Below, piece after piece: positions 57,086 to 64,000 of a stretch of DNA of 64,000 nt; position 1 is the stretch's first letter; every line of letters starts with the position of its first letter. The stretch is from Tistrella mobilis KA081020-065 (GTDB lineage Bacteria > Pseudomonadota > Alphaproteobacteria > Tistrellales > Tistrellaceae). A program made the position numbers and the translations under genes. The notes below the pieces were generated by a model that saw only the letters and a program-made list of their open reading frames with translations, made no database searches and was not told the DNA's origin. Location of the stretch: NCBI RefSeq assembly GCF_000264455.2, contig NC_017956.1, forward strand, positions 2,525,501-2,589,500, read 5' to 3'.

Positions 57086-58063
57086 TCAGGCCACCGTCAG
57101 CCGCACGCCGGCCAGGCTCTTGACGTCGGCCGCCGCAACCTGCCAGTTGGTCTTCTGCTCCAGCGCCACATCGGTCGGGTTGATGCCGCCGGCCACCACG
57201 TCCCAGGCGAAGCCGCGCAGCCGGACGTTGAAGGCGTATTCGCCCTGGATGCGCATCACCAGGTTCTCGAGCCCGGTGATCACGTCCGAGACGATCGAGC
57301 GCTCCTCGCTTTCGGCCACCTCGATCGCATCCTCGACCAGCCCCAGAACCCGGTAGCGGTCGGGCGTGCCGGGGGTCACCAGCGCCGGGCTGTCGATCAC
57401 CAGGGTCGGCCGGCCGAAGCTTGCGACCGTCCCCTGATAGATCGTGACCCCGGCCACCTCGAACACCTTGTCGGCAACGCTCTGGGCCATCAGGTCGTAA
57501 TAGGGTTTGGAGTGCATCACGAAGCACGAGATGCGGCCGCCGGCATCGCCCAGCCGGGCCATGGCCCGGACCAGCGTGCCATGGGCAAGACCGGGGTCGG
57601 CCTCGCCCGAGACGTCGAGATCGAGCGCGGCCACCCCCGACAGCGCCGCAGAGGCGGCCCTGAGTGCGGTGTCGACATAGTCGACGGCCACCGCCTTGCC
57701 GATCTGCCGGCCAAGCAGGAAGGACATCTCTCCCGGATCGCGGCCCAGCTTGCGCAGGCTGTCCAGGGTGTTGGCGACCGGGCCGATCCGGCGGTTGATC
57801 TTGATGCCGACGGTCTCGGCCTGGGCAAGCGGCGTGTCGGCGACATCCGTCACCGCATCGATGTCACGGCGGGTGACGAGCGAGGCCACGCGCGAGATGA
57901 AGCTTTCAGCCGCGTAATGGCCACGGCGGCGTTCCGGCACCAGCCGGATGGCCCCGCCCGAGGCGGCGTTGAAGGCGTCGGCGTTCTGTTCCACGACCTC
58001 CACCATGCCGCCGAAGAATTCTTCGGGGGCGATGCGGAAGTCCTGTCGGGTACCGATGGTCAT
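57086..58063 (-). CDS. Putative major capsid protein
   Basis: 325 aa. MTIGTRQDFRIAPEEFFGGM; SFISRVASLVTRRDIDAVTDV; LLGRQIGKAVAVDYVDTALR; CFVMHSKPYYDLMAQSVADKV; GFAWDVVAGGINPTDVALEQ. HK97-like coat proteins of this type sit directly behind a scaffold gene. No maturation-protease gene is present, unlike RcGTA. Assignment rests on order, size and the MHSKPYYDL block common in phage coats. Confidence 0.7.
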   Translation of the reverse strand: MTIGTRQDFRIAPEEFFGGMVEVVEQNADAFNAASGGAIRLVPERRRGHYAAESFISRVASLVTRRDIDAVTDVADTPLAQAETVGIKINRRIGPVANTLDSLRKLGRDPGEMSFLLGRQIGKAVAVDYVDTALRAASAALSGVAALDLDVSGEADPGLAHGTLVRAMARLGDAGGRISCFVMHSKPYYDLMAQSVADKVFEVAGVTIYQGTVASFGRPTLVIDSPALVTPGTPDRYRVLGLVEDAIEVAESEERSIVSDVITGLENLVMRIQGEYAFNVRLRGFAWDVVAGGINPTDVALEQKTNWQVAAADVKSLAGVRLTVA

Positions 58064-58096
58064 GTCGTGACGTCTTTCGTGTGAAGGGGCTGAAGA

Positions 58097-58681
58097 TCAG
58101 GGATCGAGGTCGAGATAGGCGGCACGGCCATGCTCGCGGATGAAGCGGGCGCGTTCGGCCGGCCCGCCCAGATCGGCCCGGCGGCGATGGCGGCCGGCAC
58201 CGGGTTCGGGGCGGGCACCGCCGCCATGGCTGTCGGGGGCGGCGAGATAGGCGGCCCCCTCGCCCGCGGCCCAGTCGGTGACGAAGTCGGCAAGCGGCCG
58301 CGTGCTGCCGTCGGCAAGCCGGGCGGTCAGCAGACGGGCACCCTCGTCGCCCGCCACCTCGATCAGCGGGCGGAGCAGGGCCGCGGCCCCCGCAACCAGC
58401 GCCGGCGCCACGCCGGCGCGGGCAAGCGCGGTTTCAAGCCCCTGATCGACGAGCAGGCGGTGCAGCTCGCCGCGTTCGCGCTCCATGCCGGCCGCAAGGC
58501 TGGCGAGTTCGGCGCGGTGCCGGCGATCCAGCCGGGCGCGCAGCGCGGCCAGGGCCGCGGCTTCTTCGGAAGCGGTCTCGCCGCTCTCGGCCAGACGGGG
58601 CTCCGCGGGCATGGGGGGAGCTTCGGGCAAGCGGGTGTCCTGGGGCGGCACCGGCGGTGCCTCCCGGGTCTGGTCGGTCAT
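58097..58681 (-). CDS. Putative scaffolding protein
   Basis: 194 aa; acidic, Pro-rich N-terminus, then a helical charged segment (LRARLDRRHRAELASLAAGMERERGEL). It lies between portal and capsid, as scaffold genes do. The absence of a head protease suggests a scaffold that is released rather than cleaved. Confidence 0.6.
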   Translation of the reverse strand: MTDQTREAPPVPPQDTRLPEAPPMPAEPRLAESGETASEEAAALAALRARLDRRHRAELASLAAGMERERGELHRLLVDQGLETALARAGVAPALVAGAAALLRPLIEVAGDEGARLLTARLADGSTRPLADFVTDWAAGEGAAYLAAPDSHGGGARPEPGAGRHRRRADLGGPAERARFIREHGRAAYLDLDP

Positions 58682-58693
58682 GATCGGATGTCC

Positions 58694-60079
58694 TTAAACT
58701 CCGGCGGTGCCGGATGCGGCGCCGGCCGGCAGGATTTCGCCACGGGTGAGCGCCCGGCGCAGTTCGCCGCGGGCGATCGCCCCGCTCTGCCATGCCTCGA
58801 CCAGCGCCGTCAGTTCGTCGGCGGCCATCGGCCGGGGCCAGTAGTCGGTGTTCAGCGCCACGCGCGTGGGCGTCGCGGGCTCGATGCCGAGCCACGGCTT
58901 CGCCAGGTCCAGCGCCCGGCCAAGCCCGTCCCCGGCCGCCTGGGCAAGGGCAGACAGGGCCGAATTCTCGCCCTGCCGGTGGATTTCGGCGGTCAGCGCC
59001 GCCTCGGCGACCTTCTTCTCGGGCGCCAGCATGCGGGCGCCGAGCGCGGCCATCTGGGCCTCCTTGCGGTCGAGCAGGCGTTCGAGCACGCCCAGCCCCT
59101 CGCCGCGGAACTCCAGAAAGAAGGCCCTGGCCTCGGGCGCCTCCAGCACCCAGGCCTCGCCGGCGCCGATCGCCAGCGGTTCCGTGCCGTCGAAGCGCTG
59201 GCCGGTGACCACCGCGGTCGGTAGACCGGTGTAATGGGCACCATGCTCCAGATCGGCGCTGGTGCGGTAATGGGAGAGGTTGACCTCGACCAGATCGAGC
59301 AGTGGCGGCCGCGCCACCTCCAGCCCCGGCCCGCGCGGACCGATGCACAGGAAGGGAATCCGGCCGAGCGGTCGGCCGGCGGCACGCGGCTCGATCTCGG
59401 CCACCAGGCTCGGCCGCTCGCCGCCGCCGCTGGCCCAAAGGCGCTGGCGATAGATGCCGTCGGGGTCCAGATCCAGGCTCCGGCGGCGCCGGATGCCCGC
59501 CTCGTCCTCGCCCTCGTCCAGCAGCACATGAACCAGATGCCTGCCCGCGCGGCCATGGCCGCGATCGAGCCGCCAGTCCAGGATCGCCTCGGCCGGATAG
59601 GGGACCAGATAGGGCAGCCGCCCGGCCGCGGCCGCAGCCGCCCTGCTCTGGGGCCCCCCCGCCTCGCCGGGCGGATGATCCACCAGCAGACCGATCCGGC
59701 CGGTGGTCAGCAGTTCCGCCACCACATGCTCGGCCAGGCGCCTGAAGCCGTCGCCGCTACCGGTCGGATCGGCGATCACGGGGGCGAGCCCCGGTGCCGC
59801 CTCGATCTCGGGCGGCTTGCGAAACACCAGACCGCTCAGGCCGTCGATGGTACGGGCGGTGGCGTTGTAAAACAGCGCCCGGTCGCGATAGCCGCGATAA
59901 GCCGTCTCGCTCTGGCCGTCCAACCGCGGCAGATAGCATTCGCCGGCGGCATGTACTGCCTCCTGCCCCGCCGCGACGTCGCGGCAGCGGGCCCAGGCGG
60001 CCCGGCGGGCGGCATGGGCCGGATGGACGCGGTCGGCCGCGCCCGGCGCACCGGGCGGGCCCGGTCCGAATGTCGTCAT
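58694..60079 (-). CDS. DUF4055-family portal protein
   Basis: 461 aa from the ATG at 60079 after GAGGAC; a TTG start at 60121 that overlaps terL is possible. YLPRLDGQSETAYRGYRDRALFYNATARTIDGLSGLVFRKPPE and HYTGLPTAVVTGQRF, IGAGEAWVLE are DUF4055 features; LNTDYWPRPMAADELTALVEAWQSGAI is the C-terminal block. The portal forms the DNA entry ring. RcGTA uses a different (HK97-type) portal, so the head module here is distinct from RcGTA. Confidence 0.85.
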   Translation of the reverse strand: MTTFGPGPPGAPGAADRVHPAHAARRAAWARCRDVAAGQEAVHAAGECYLPRLDGQSETAYRGYRDRALFYNATARTIDGLSGLVFRKPPEIEAAPGLAPVIADPTGSGDGFRRLAEHVVAELLTTGRIGLLVDHPPGEAGGPQSRAAAAAAGRLPYLVPYPAEAILDWRLDRGHGRAGRHLVHVLLDEGEDEAGIRRRRSLDLDPDGIYRQRLWASGGGERPSLVAEIEPRAAGRPLGRIPFLCIGPRGPGLEVARPPLLDLVEVNLSHYRTSADLEHGAHYTGLPTAVVTGQRFDGTEPLAIGAGEAWVLEAPEARAFFLEFRGEGLGVLERLLDRKEAQMAALGARMLAPEKKVAEAALTAEIHRQGENSALSALAQAAGDGLGRALDLAKPWLGIEPATPTRVALNTDYWPRPMAADELTALVEAWQSGAIARGELRRALTRGEILPAGAASGTAGV

Positions 60080-60117
60080 CGGATTTGTCCTCGACATATC
60101 TGAAAAGGGGGCTGGCC

Positions 60118-61524
60118 TCAAAGACCGCCCAATTTGAGGCGGACCACACGCCCGCGCTCGGCATCCAGCCAGGACAGCAGCTGGCTCAGCGCGTCGACCT
60201 GATCGTCATGGGCGGCGTTGGGGAAGATCGTCGCCTCGCGGACGAAATCATCGGCCCAGACCGCCCCCGCCTCGATGGTGAAGCCGCCCGCCTCCAGCCG
60301 CGGTGTCGTCACCGCCAGCCGGGTGAGCTTGTCGGCCACCGGCCGCACCGCCTGAACCGGCAGGCGACCGGGCATGGCCTTCAGATCCTGGATCAGCGAT
60401 TGGCCCGATGCCTTGTCCTCGACCAGGATCACCGAGGGCCGCCAGCGCGCGGCCAGGCGGGCCGCCTCGCGCCGCAGCGCCGGATATTCCAGCCGCTCGC
60501 GGAACACCTCCGCCAGATGCAGCCCGTCCTCATGCTCGATGACCGTCAGGCAGACGCTCGGATCGTTGAGCGCGTCCGCCTTGTAGGCGGTGTCCCAGCT
60601 CTGCAGCACCCGCCGGCCCCGTGCCGGATCTGGCCTGGCCGCAGGCCGCAGCCAGGCAGCCTTGATCAGCCCGCCCGCGGCCGGTGCCGGTCGCTGCAGA
60701 TACTGCGCGGCATAGCCTGCCTGGCCCAGCATGCGCCGGGCCTCGGCCAGTTCGTCCCGTCCCTCGCGCTCGGGGTGCAGCGGCACGCCCGGTCGGCGAA
60801 GCGTCTGCACGGCCCCGAAATGGATCCGCTGAACGCTCTCGACCTCGGCCGGCAGCGACAGATGGCTCCAGCCGCCACGGGCCAGCAGATGGCCCGAGAG
60901 ATCGGCCTCGTGCAGACGCTGCATCACCACGATCATCGCCCCCCGGCGCTTGTCGTTCAGCCGGGTGGAGAGGGTCTGATCGAACCAGGTCAGCGCGGCC
61001 TCGCGCAGGGCGGCCGATTGGGCGCGGCGCGGATCATGCGGATCGTCGACGATCAGCAGATCACCGCCATCGCCGGTCAGCATGCCCCCGATCGAGGTTG
61101 CGAAGCGGAAACCGTTGGCGGTGGTGGTGAAGCGCTGGGCACGATCGCGGCCACGACTGATGCGGGTCTCGGGAAACTGGCTCTGATACCAGCCGCTCTT
61201 CATCACCTCGCGGGTATCGAGCGAATGGCGTCGGGCCAGCTCATGGGCATAGGAAGCGACGATGACCCTCAGGCTCGGATCATGTCCCAGACGCCAGGCC
61301 GGATAGGCCACGGAAATCGTCAGGGATTTGAGCGAGCGCGGCGGCACGTTGACGATCAGCCGCCGGATCTCGCCCCGGCGCACAGCCTCCAGATACTCGG
61401 CCATCAGGTCGATATGCCAGTTGCCGAGAAATCTGCTGCCTGGGTCGACGGTGCGGAAACATCGGGCAATGAAGCTGGGGAAGTGGCTCCTGCCAATCGG
61501 CTCCAGCTCGTCCCCGGGGATCAT
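60118..61524 (-). CDS. terL: Phage terminase large subunit
   Basis: 468 aa from the ATG at 61524. ATPase domain with Walker A-type VNVPPRSLKSLTIS and Walker B DLLIVDDPHDPRRAQS; ISVAYPAWRLGHDP; LNDKRRGAMIVVMQRLHEADLSG. Nuclease domain: SWDTAYKADALNDPSVCLTVI and VILVEDKASGQSLIQDL. Packages DNA into the prohead. No small-terminase gene was found upstream; the upstream DNA holds only a 14-codon leader. Confidence 0.92.
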   Translation of the reverse strand: MIPGDELEPIGRSHFPSFIARCFRTVDPGSRFLGNWHIDLMAEYLEAVRRGEIRRLIVNVPPRSLKSLTISVAYPAWRLGHDPSLRVIVASYAHELARRHSLDTREVMKSGWYQSQFPETRISRGRDRAQRFTTTANGFRFATSIGGMLTGDGGDLLIVDDPHDPRRAQSAALREAALTWFDQTLSTRLNDKRRGAMIVVMQRLHEADLSGHLLARGGWSHLSLPAEVESVQRIHFGAVQTLRRPGVPLHPEREGRDELAEARRMLGQAGYAAQYLQRPAPAAGGLIKAAWLRPAARPDPARGRRVLQSWDTAYKADALNDPSVCLTVIEHEDGLHLAEVFRERLEYPALRREAARLAARWRPSVILVEDKASGQSLIQDLKAMPGRLPVQAVRPVADKLTRLAVTTPRLEAGGFTIEAGAVWADDFVREATIFPNAAHDDQVDALSQLLSWLDAERGRVVRLKLGGL

Positions 61525-61568
61525 CACCCTCGGGGACAACCTCTGGGCGGCCGCAGAAAACCCGTCAT
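61524..61568 (-). CDS. 14-codon leader ORF coupled to terL
   Basis: ATG at 61568 after GGAGACGCAC encodes MTGFLRPPRGCPRG and stops in a TGATG overlap with the terL ATG. Arrangement suggests translational coupling and supports the ATG at 61524 as the terL start; terL has no good ribosome site of its own. Confidence 0.4.
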   Translation of the reverse strand: MTGFLRPPRGCPRG

Positions 61569-61720
61569 GTGCGTCTCCGGCTATTGTGGAAGAACAGGGT
61601 GAAGATGGCGGGAAACTGCCCGCATCGCCGCGGGCAACTCGCCATCATGGTGAAATTGTTACATCAAAATCGGCCAATGGTTGCATGGGAAGTTGTGGCA
61701 ACACGGCCGCAGCCACCGGG
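61569..61720. other. Presumed control region of the virion-like cassette
   Basis: AT-richer stretch upstream of terL with TTGATG and TTTCAC-like elements on the minus strand but no confident promoter; no regulator gene is adjacent. Confidence 0.35.
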
Positions 61721-62242
61721 TCAGCCGGCGGCTGCCTCGGACAACCCATGGATGCGCTGGAAGATCAGGAAATCAAGCGGCGGGGGTGCAACCTCGGTCT
61801 GGGTCAGCATGTCATGGGCCTGACCGCGATGGTGGGTCTGATGGTTGAACCAATGGCCGAGAAACAGGGCCAGCTGGTCCGAGAACCGGTCGCCGCGGGT
61901 GGTGGTATAGGTGAAGGGTTCGGTGAAGCGCGACAGCGGCAGGGCGGTGATCGTGCCCAGGATGCGCTGATCCAGCCCGGCACGGGCATTGCGCAACTCG
62001 TTGAAATGGGCCCAGGGCTGGGCATTCAGCGGCCGGTCGGGCGCCGTGGTGCCGTTCAGCCGGGCCAGGAACAGTTCGTCGACCACCATCATGTGGTTGA
62101 GCACGCCGCGGATGCTGCCGAAGAACGCCGCCCGCGGCCGTTCGAACTCCACTACGGGCAGGCGAGCCACCGCGTCATAGAGCCTGAGATTGGCCCAGGC
62201 ATTGTAGCGGGCGAGGATGCCGAAATAGCTGGGCATGTCCAT
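61721..62242 (-). CDS. DinB-family protein
   Basis: 173 aa from the ATG at 62242 (a second ATG is two codons later). FGILARYNAWANLRLYDAV, GVLNHMMVVDELFLARL and FLGHWFNHQTHHRGQAHDML give the three metal-binding histidines of the DinB four-helix bundle. Possible thiol-dependent enzyme (mycothiol/bacillithiol-type transferase-like fold) or stress protein; substrate unknown. Not part of the phage cassette by function. Confidence 0.85.
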   Translation of the reverse strand: MDMPSYFGILARYNAWANLRLYDAVARLPVVEFERPRAAFFGSIRGVLNHMMVVDELFLARLNGTTAPDRPLNAQPWAHFNELRNARAGLDQRILGTITALPLSRFTEPFTYTTTRGDRFSDQLALFLGHWFNHQTHHRGQAHDMLTQTEVAPPPLDFLIFQRIHGLSEAAAG

Positions 62243-62410
62243 AAGGGTACAACTCCGACTGGCGGTGGGCGGCGGAACCATGGCTGCCATCATGACCCGC
62301 CGACACGCGCAGGGATATGGCGGGGTCGAAGAAAATCGCGAAAGGAAAACATCTCTAACGAGATATAACGTCGGAATTTATCACCAACACGCGCATATCA
62401 TCGAATGATC

Positions 62411-62439
62411 TTGCCTCTTTGCGCGCATATCCTCTAATC
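62411..62439 (+). promoter_or_regulatory. Predicted promoter of the lipoprotein gene
   Basis: TTGCCT (62411-62416), 17-bp spacer and CTAATC (62434-62439) just before the lipoprotein start at 62470. The AT-rich region also contains a GCGCATATC repeat (near 62391 and 62423). Confidence 0.4.
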
Positions 62440-62469
62440 TCGCCTTACGCGGTGATCCGGGGGCATGTC

Positions 62470-63417
62470 ATGCATCGAGGGACGGGACGGGCACTGCTGC
62501 TGTTGCTGATGCTGGCTCTTTCCGGCTGTGCCGGCAGTGATGCACCGGAGCTGCCGGCCACCCCGAGCCCGGTGGTCGAGCGCGCGGCCCAGTGGCGCGG
62601 CATCGCCGAAGATGCCGCCCTGCAGATCAGGGCAGGACTGCCGCCCGGCGCACGGCTGGTGATCGCCCCACCCGACCGCCGAAGCGCCTTCGCCGACCGG
62701 CTGCCCGATCTGCTTGCCGCGGCCTTCATCCGCCAGGGTTTCGCGGTCTGGTCGGCACCGCCCGGCGATGCGGCCCCTCTGGTCCAGGCATCCGCCCCCG
62801 GTTTCGATCTGCCTCCGGCCGATGCGTCGATGGGCCTGCTTCGGGTCGAAACCAGGATCTCCGCGGTCGGTCACGATGCCGAAGATACCCGCAGCCTGCT
62901 GGAAGCCGGCCACTACACCCTGCTCGCCACCGGCGTCTACCTGCTCGAAAAGGCCGGCCGCGAGGGCGTGGATCTCGTCGCCAATCCGGGCTGGCTGATC
63001 GGCGCCGGCCTCGCCGCCGATCTCGCCAACTGGGCGGAGCGGCCCACCCCCTCTACCGAACTGGTGCTGGGGGTGCGGGTGCTGGACGGCGCCCGCTACG
63101 TCACCGCCACCGACCGGGTCTACCTGATCCGAGACGGCGATCGCGGCCTCTACACCGGCCGGCGGCGGGCCTCGCCCGACACGATCACCGTACTCTATGA
63201 TCCACGCGGTGACAGCCTCTCGGATGCCCGGCAGGCTGCAGCCCGCCACTGCGCCCAAACCGCACGTCAGCCGATGCTCGCCGCCCGCTGGGCCCCCGCC
63301 CCCGATCTGCCCGATGATCCGGTCGATCTGGCGGTGGCAACCCTGATCGATGACGGCGGGCGCCAGCCGCGCCATGGTGCCCGTTTCGACTGTGTCGATG
63401 CCGATGCGCGGTTCTAG
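62470..63417 (+). CDS. Lipoprotein of unknown function
   Basis: 315 aa from the ATG at 62470. Lipobox LALSGC after a hydrophobic core gives a lipid-anchored protein. The body contains LPPGARLVIAPPDRRSAFADRLPDLLAAAFIRQGFAVW and GLLRVETRISAVGHD; a domain ending LVLGVRVLDGARYVTATDRVYLI is reminiscent of conjugal-transfer TrbH-like lipoproteins, but I cannot assign it. Host-like codon use. Confidence 0.7.
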   Translation: MHRGTGRALLLLLMLALSGCAGSDAPELPATPSPVVERAAQWRGIAEDAALQIRAGLPPGARLVIAPPDRRSAFADRLPDLLAAAFIRQGFAVWSAPPGDAAPLVQASAPGFDLPPADASMGLLRVETRISAVGHDAEDTRSLLEAGHYTLLATGVYLLEKAGREGVDLVANPGWLIGAGLAADLANWAERPTPSTELVLGVRVLDGARYVTATDRVYLIRDGDRGLYTGRRRASPDTITVLYDPRGDSLSDARQAAARHCAQTARQPMLAARWAPAPDLPDDPVDLAVATLIDDGGRQPRHGARFDCVDADARF

Positions 63418-63428
63418 GCCACTGCGCT

Positions 63429-64000
63429 TCAGATGGGCTGGCCACGATCCGCCTGGGCCTCGGTCAGCGCTTTCGCAAAGGTGTCCGGATCGACATTGCC
63501 GCCGGTCAGCACCACCATGACCGTCCGCCCGGCAACCGGCACCCGTCCGGCCAGAACCGTCGCAAGGGCTGCGGCGCCCCCCGGTTCCACCACCAGTTTG
63601 AAGCGCGCAAAGGCGTAAAGCATGGCGCGCGCCACATCGGCATCGGTCACCGCCACGGCGGCATCGACCACCTGGGCGTTGATCGCAAAGGTCAGCGCCC
63701 CGGGAATGGGGGTTGCCAGCGCATCGCAGATCGTACGCACGCCGGGCACGTTGCCGATCCGCCGTCCCTCGGCGATCGATCGGGCGGTATCGTCATGGCC
63801 GGCAGGCTCGGCGATCACCAGCGCCGGCCGGTCGGGCAGCGCCTGCAGGCAAAGCCCCGTACCCGCCGCCAGCCCGCCGCCGCCGCAGGGCACCACCACC
63901 ACATCGGGCCGCTGCCCCAGGCTTTCGGCCTGATCCAGCATTTCGACCGCGATCGAGCCCTGCCCCGCGATGACGTCGCGATCGTCATAGGCCGAGACCA
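63429..64000 (-). CDS. Threonine/serine dehydratase, PLP-dependent (5' end beyond window)
   Basis: C-terminal part of a fold-type II PLP enzyme. VIAGQGSIAVEMLDQ at the window edge, VVVPCGGGGLAAGTGLCLQ (phosphate-binding glycine loop), DALATPIPGALTF, VEPGGAAALATVLAGR and VVLTGGNVDPDTFAKAL are typical of catabolic/racemase-like threonine dehydratases without an ACT domain. Deaminates threonine or serine to a 2-oxoacid. The catalytic lysine region lies outside the window. Confidence 0.9.
   Translation of the reverse strand, partial: VSAYDDRDVIAGQGSIAVEMLDQAESLGQRPDVVVVPCGGGGLAAGTGLCLQALPDRPALVIAEPAGHDDTARSIAEGRRIGNVPGVRTICDALATPIPGALTFAINAQVVDAAVAVTDADVARAMLYAFARFKLVVEPGGAAALATVLAGRVPVAGRTVMVVLTGGNVDPDTFAKALTEAQADRGQPI

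Noticed and set aside
61540-62470. Second attachment site matching the tRNA-Val 3' end
   Set aside because: No copy of the tRNA T-arm/acceptor end found to the right of terL by eye.

Overview
The window is 64 kb of GC-rich, densely coded chromosomal DNA from an alphaproteobacterium. The evidence is a FixN/FixG-type cbb3 oxidase locus, CTTGAC-like promoters, class II DAHP synthase, TRAP and TctABC transporters, and a tail module of the kind found in RcGTA-like gene transfer agents. The gene content and GC bias resemble Rhodospirillales/Tistrella-like bacteria, but that placement is a guess. Most sequence has strong G/C third positions. Two patches (about 24.1-26.7 kb and 38.0-38.85 kb), plus some intergenic DNA, are visibly AT-richer and look acquired.

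Layout. 0-6.3 kb: a thiol-dioxygenase/rhodanese fusion with a divergent LysR regulator, a tripartite tricarboxylate transporter (tctCBA) and a PaaI-like thioesterase. 6.8-13.8 kb: the cbb3 oxidase genes ccoNOQP with ccoG and ccoH, an unrecognised membrane protein, and a UreH/SafE-like cysteine-containing membrane protein; ccoI and ccoS are not in the window. 13.9-14.5 kb: rpsD. 14.6-20.7 kb: a vitamin B12 uptake operon (methyltransferase, btuB, btuF, btuC, btuD) headed by a clear cobalamin riboswitch with its own promoter. 20.7-24 kb: a single ORF fusing a TrmJ-type tRNA methyltransferase to a nicotinamidase, then citramalate synthase. 24.1-26.6 kb: an AT-richer DUF1800/DUF1501 pair, with DUF1800 interrupted at a T7 run. 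26.9-37.5 kb: housekeeping genes cysS, gltX, nadE, pncB, class II DAHP synthase, gor and gabD. 37.7-39.2 kb: a small exported protein and an AT-rich cluster of a three-TM membrane protein with two small overlapping ORFs. 39.2-46.2 kb: a catabolic module (fumarylacetoacetase, TetR regulator, amidohydrolase; divergent TRAP transporter and cupin). 46.3-48.5 kb: glmS and tRNA-Val(CAC). 48.5-61.6 kb: a compact virion-like cassette on the minus strand (TerL, DUF4055 portal, scaffold, capsid, connectors, tail tube, DUF2460, DUF2163, gp15-like hub/fibre, DUF2793 fibre). It has no integrase, repressor, lysis gene, head protease or recognisable tape-measure gene. 61.7-64 kb: a DinB-family protein, a lipoprotein and a threonine dehydratase cut by the window edge.

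Connections. Three NAD-salvage activities (pncA as a fusion domain, pncB and nadE) lie within 12 kb. B12 uptake is under B12 feedback. The oxidase cluster is a conventional microaerobic respiration operon with one unexplained extra gene. Main items for follow-up are the TrmJ-PncA fusion, the GTA-like cassette without a tape measure, the AT-rich overlapping-ORF membrane cluster, and the DUF1800 frameshift at a TTT-TGA site. All calls come from reading the sequence; no database search was run.
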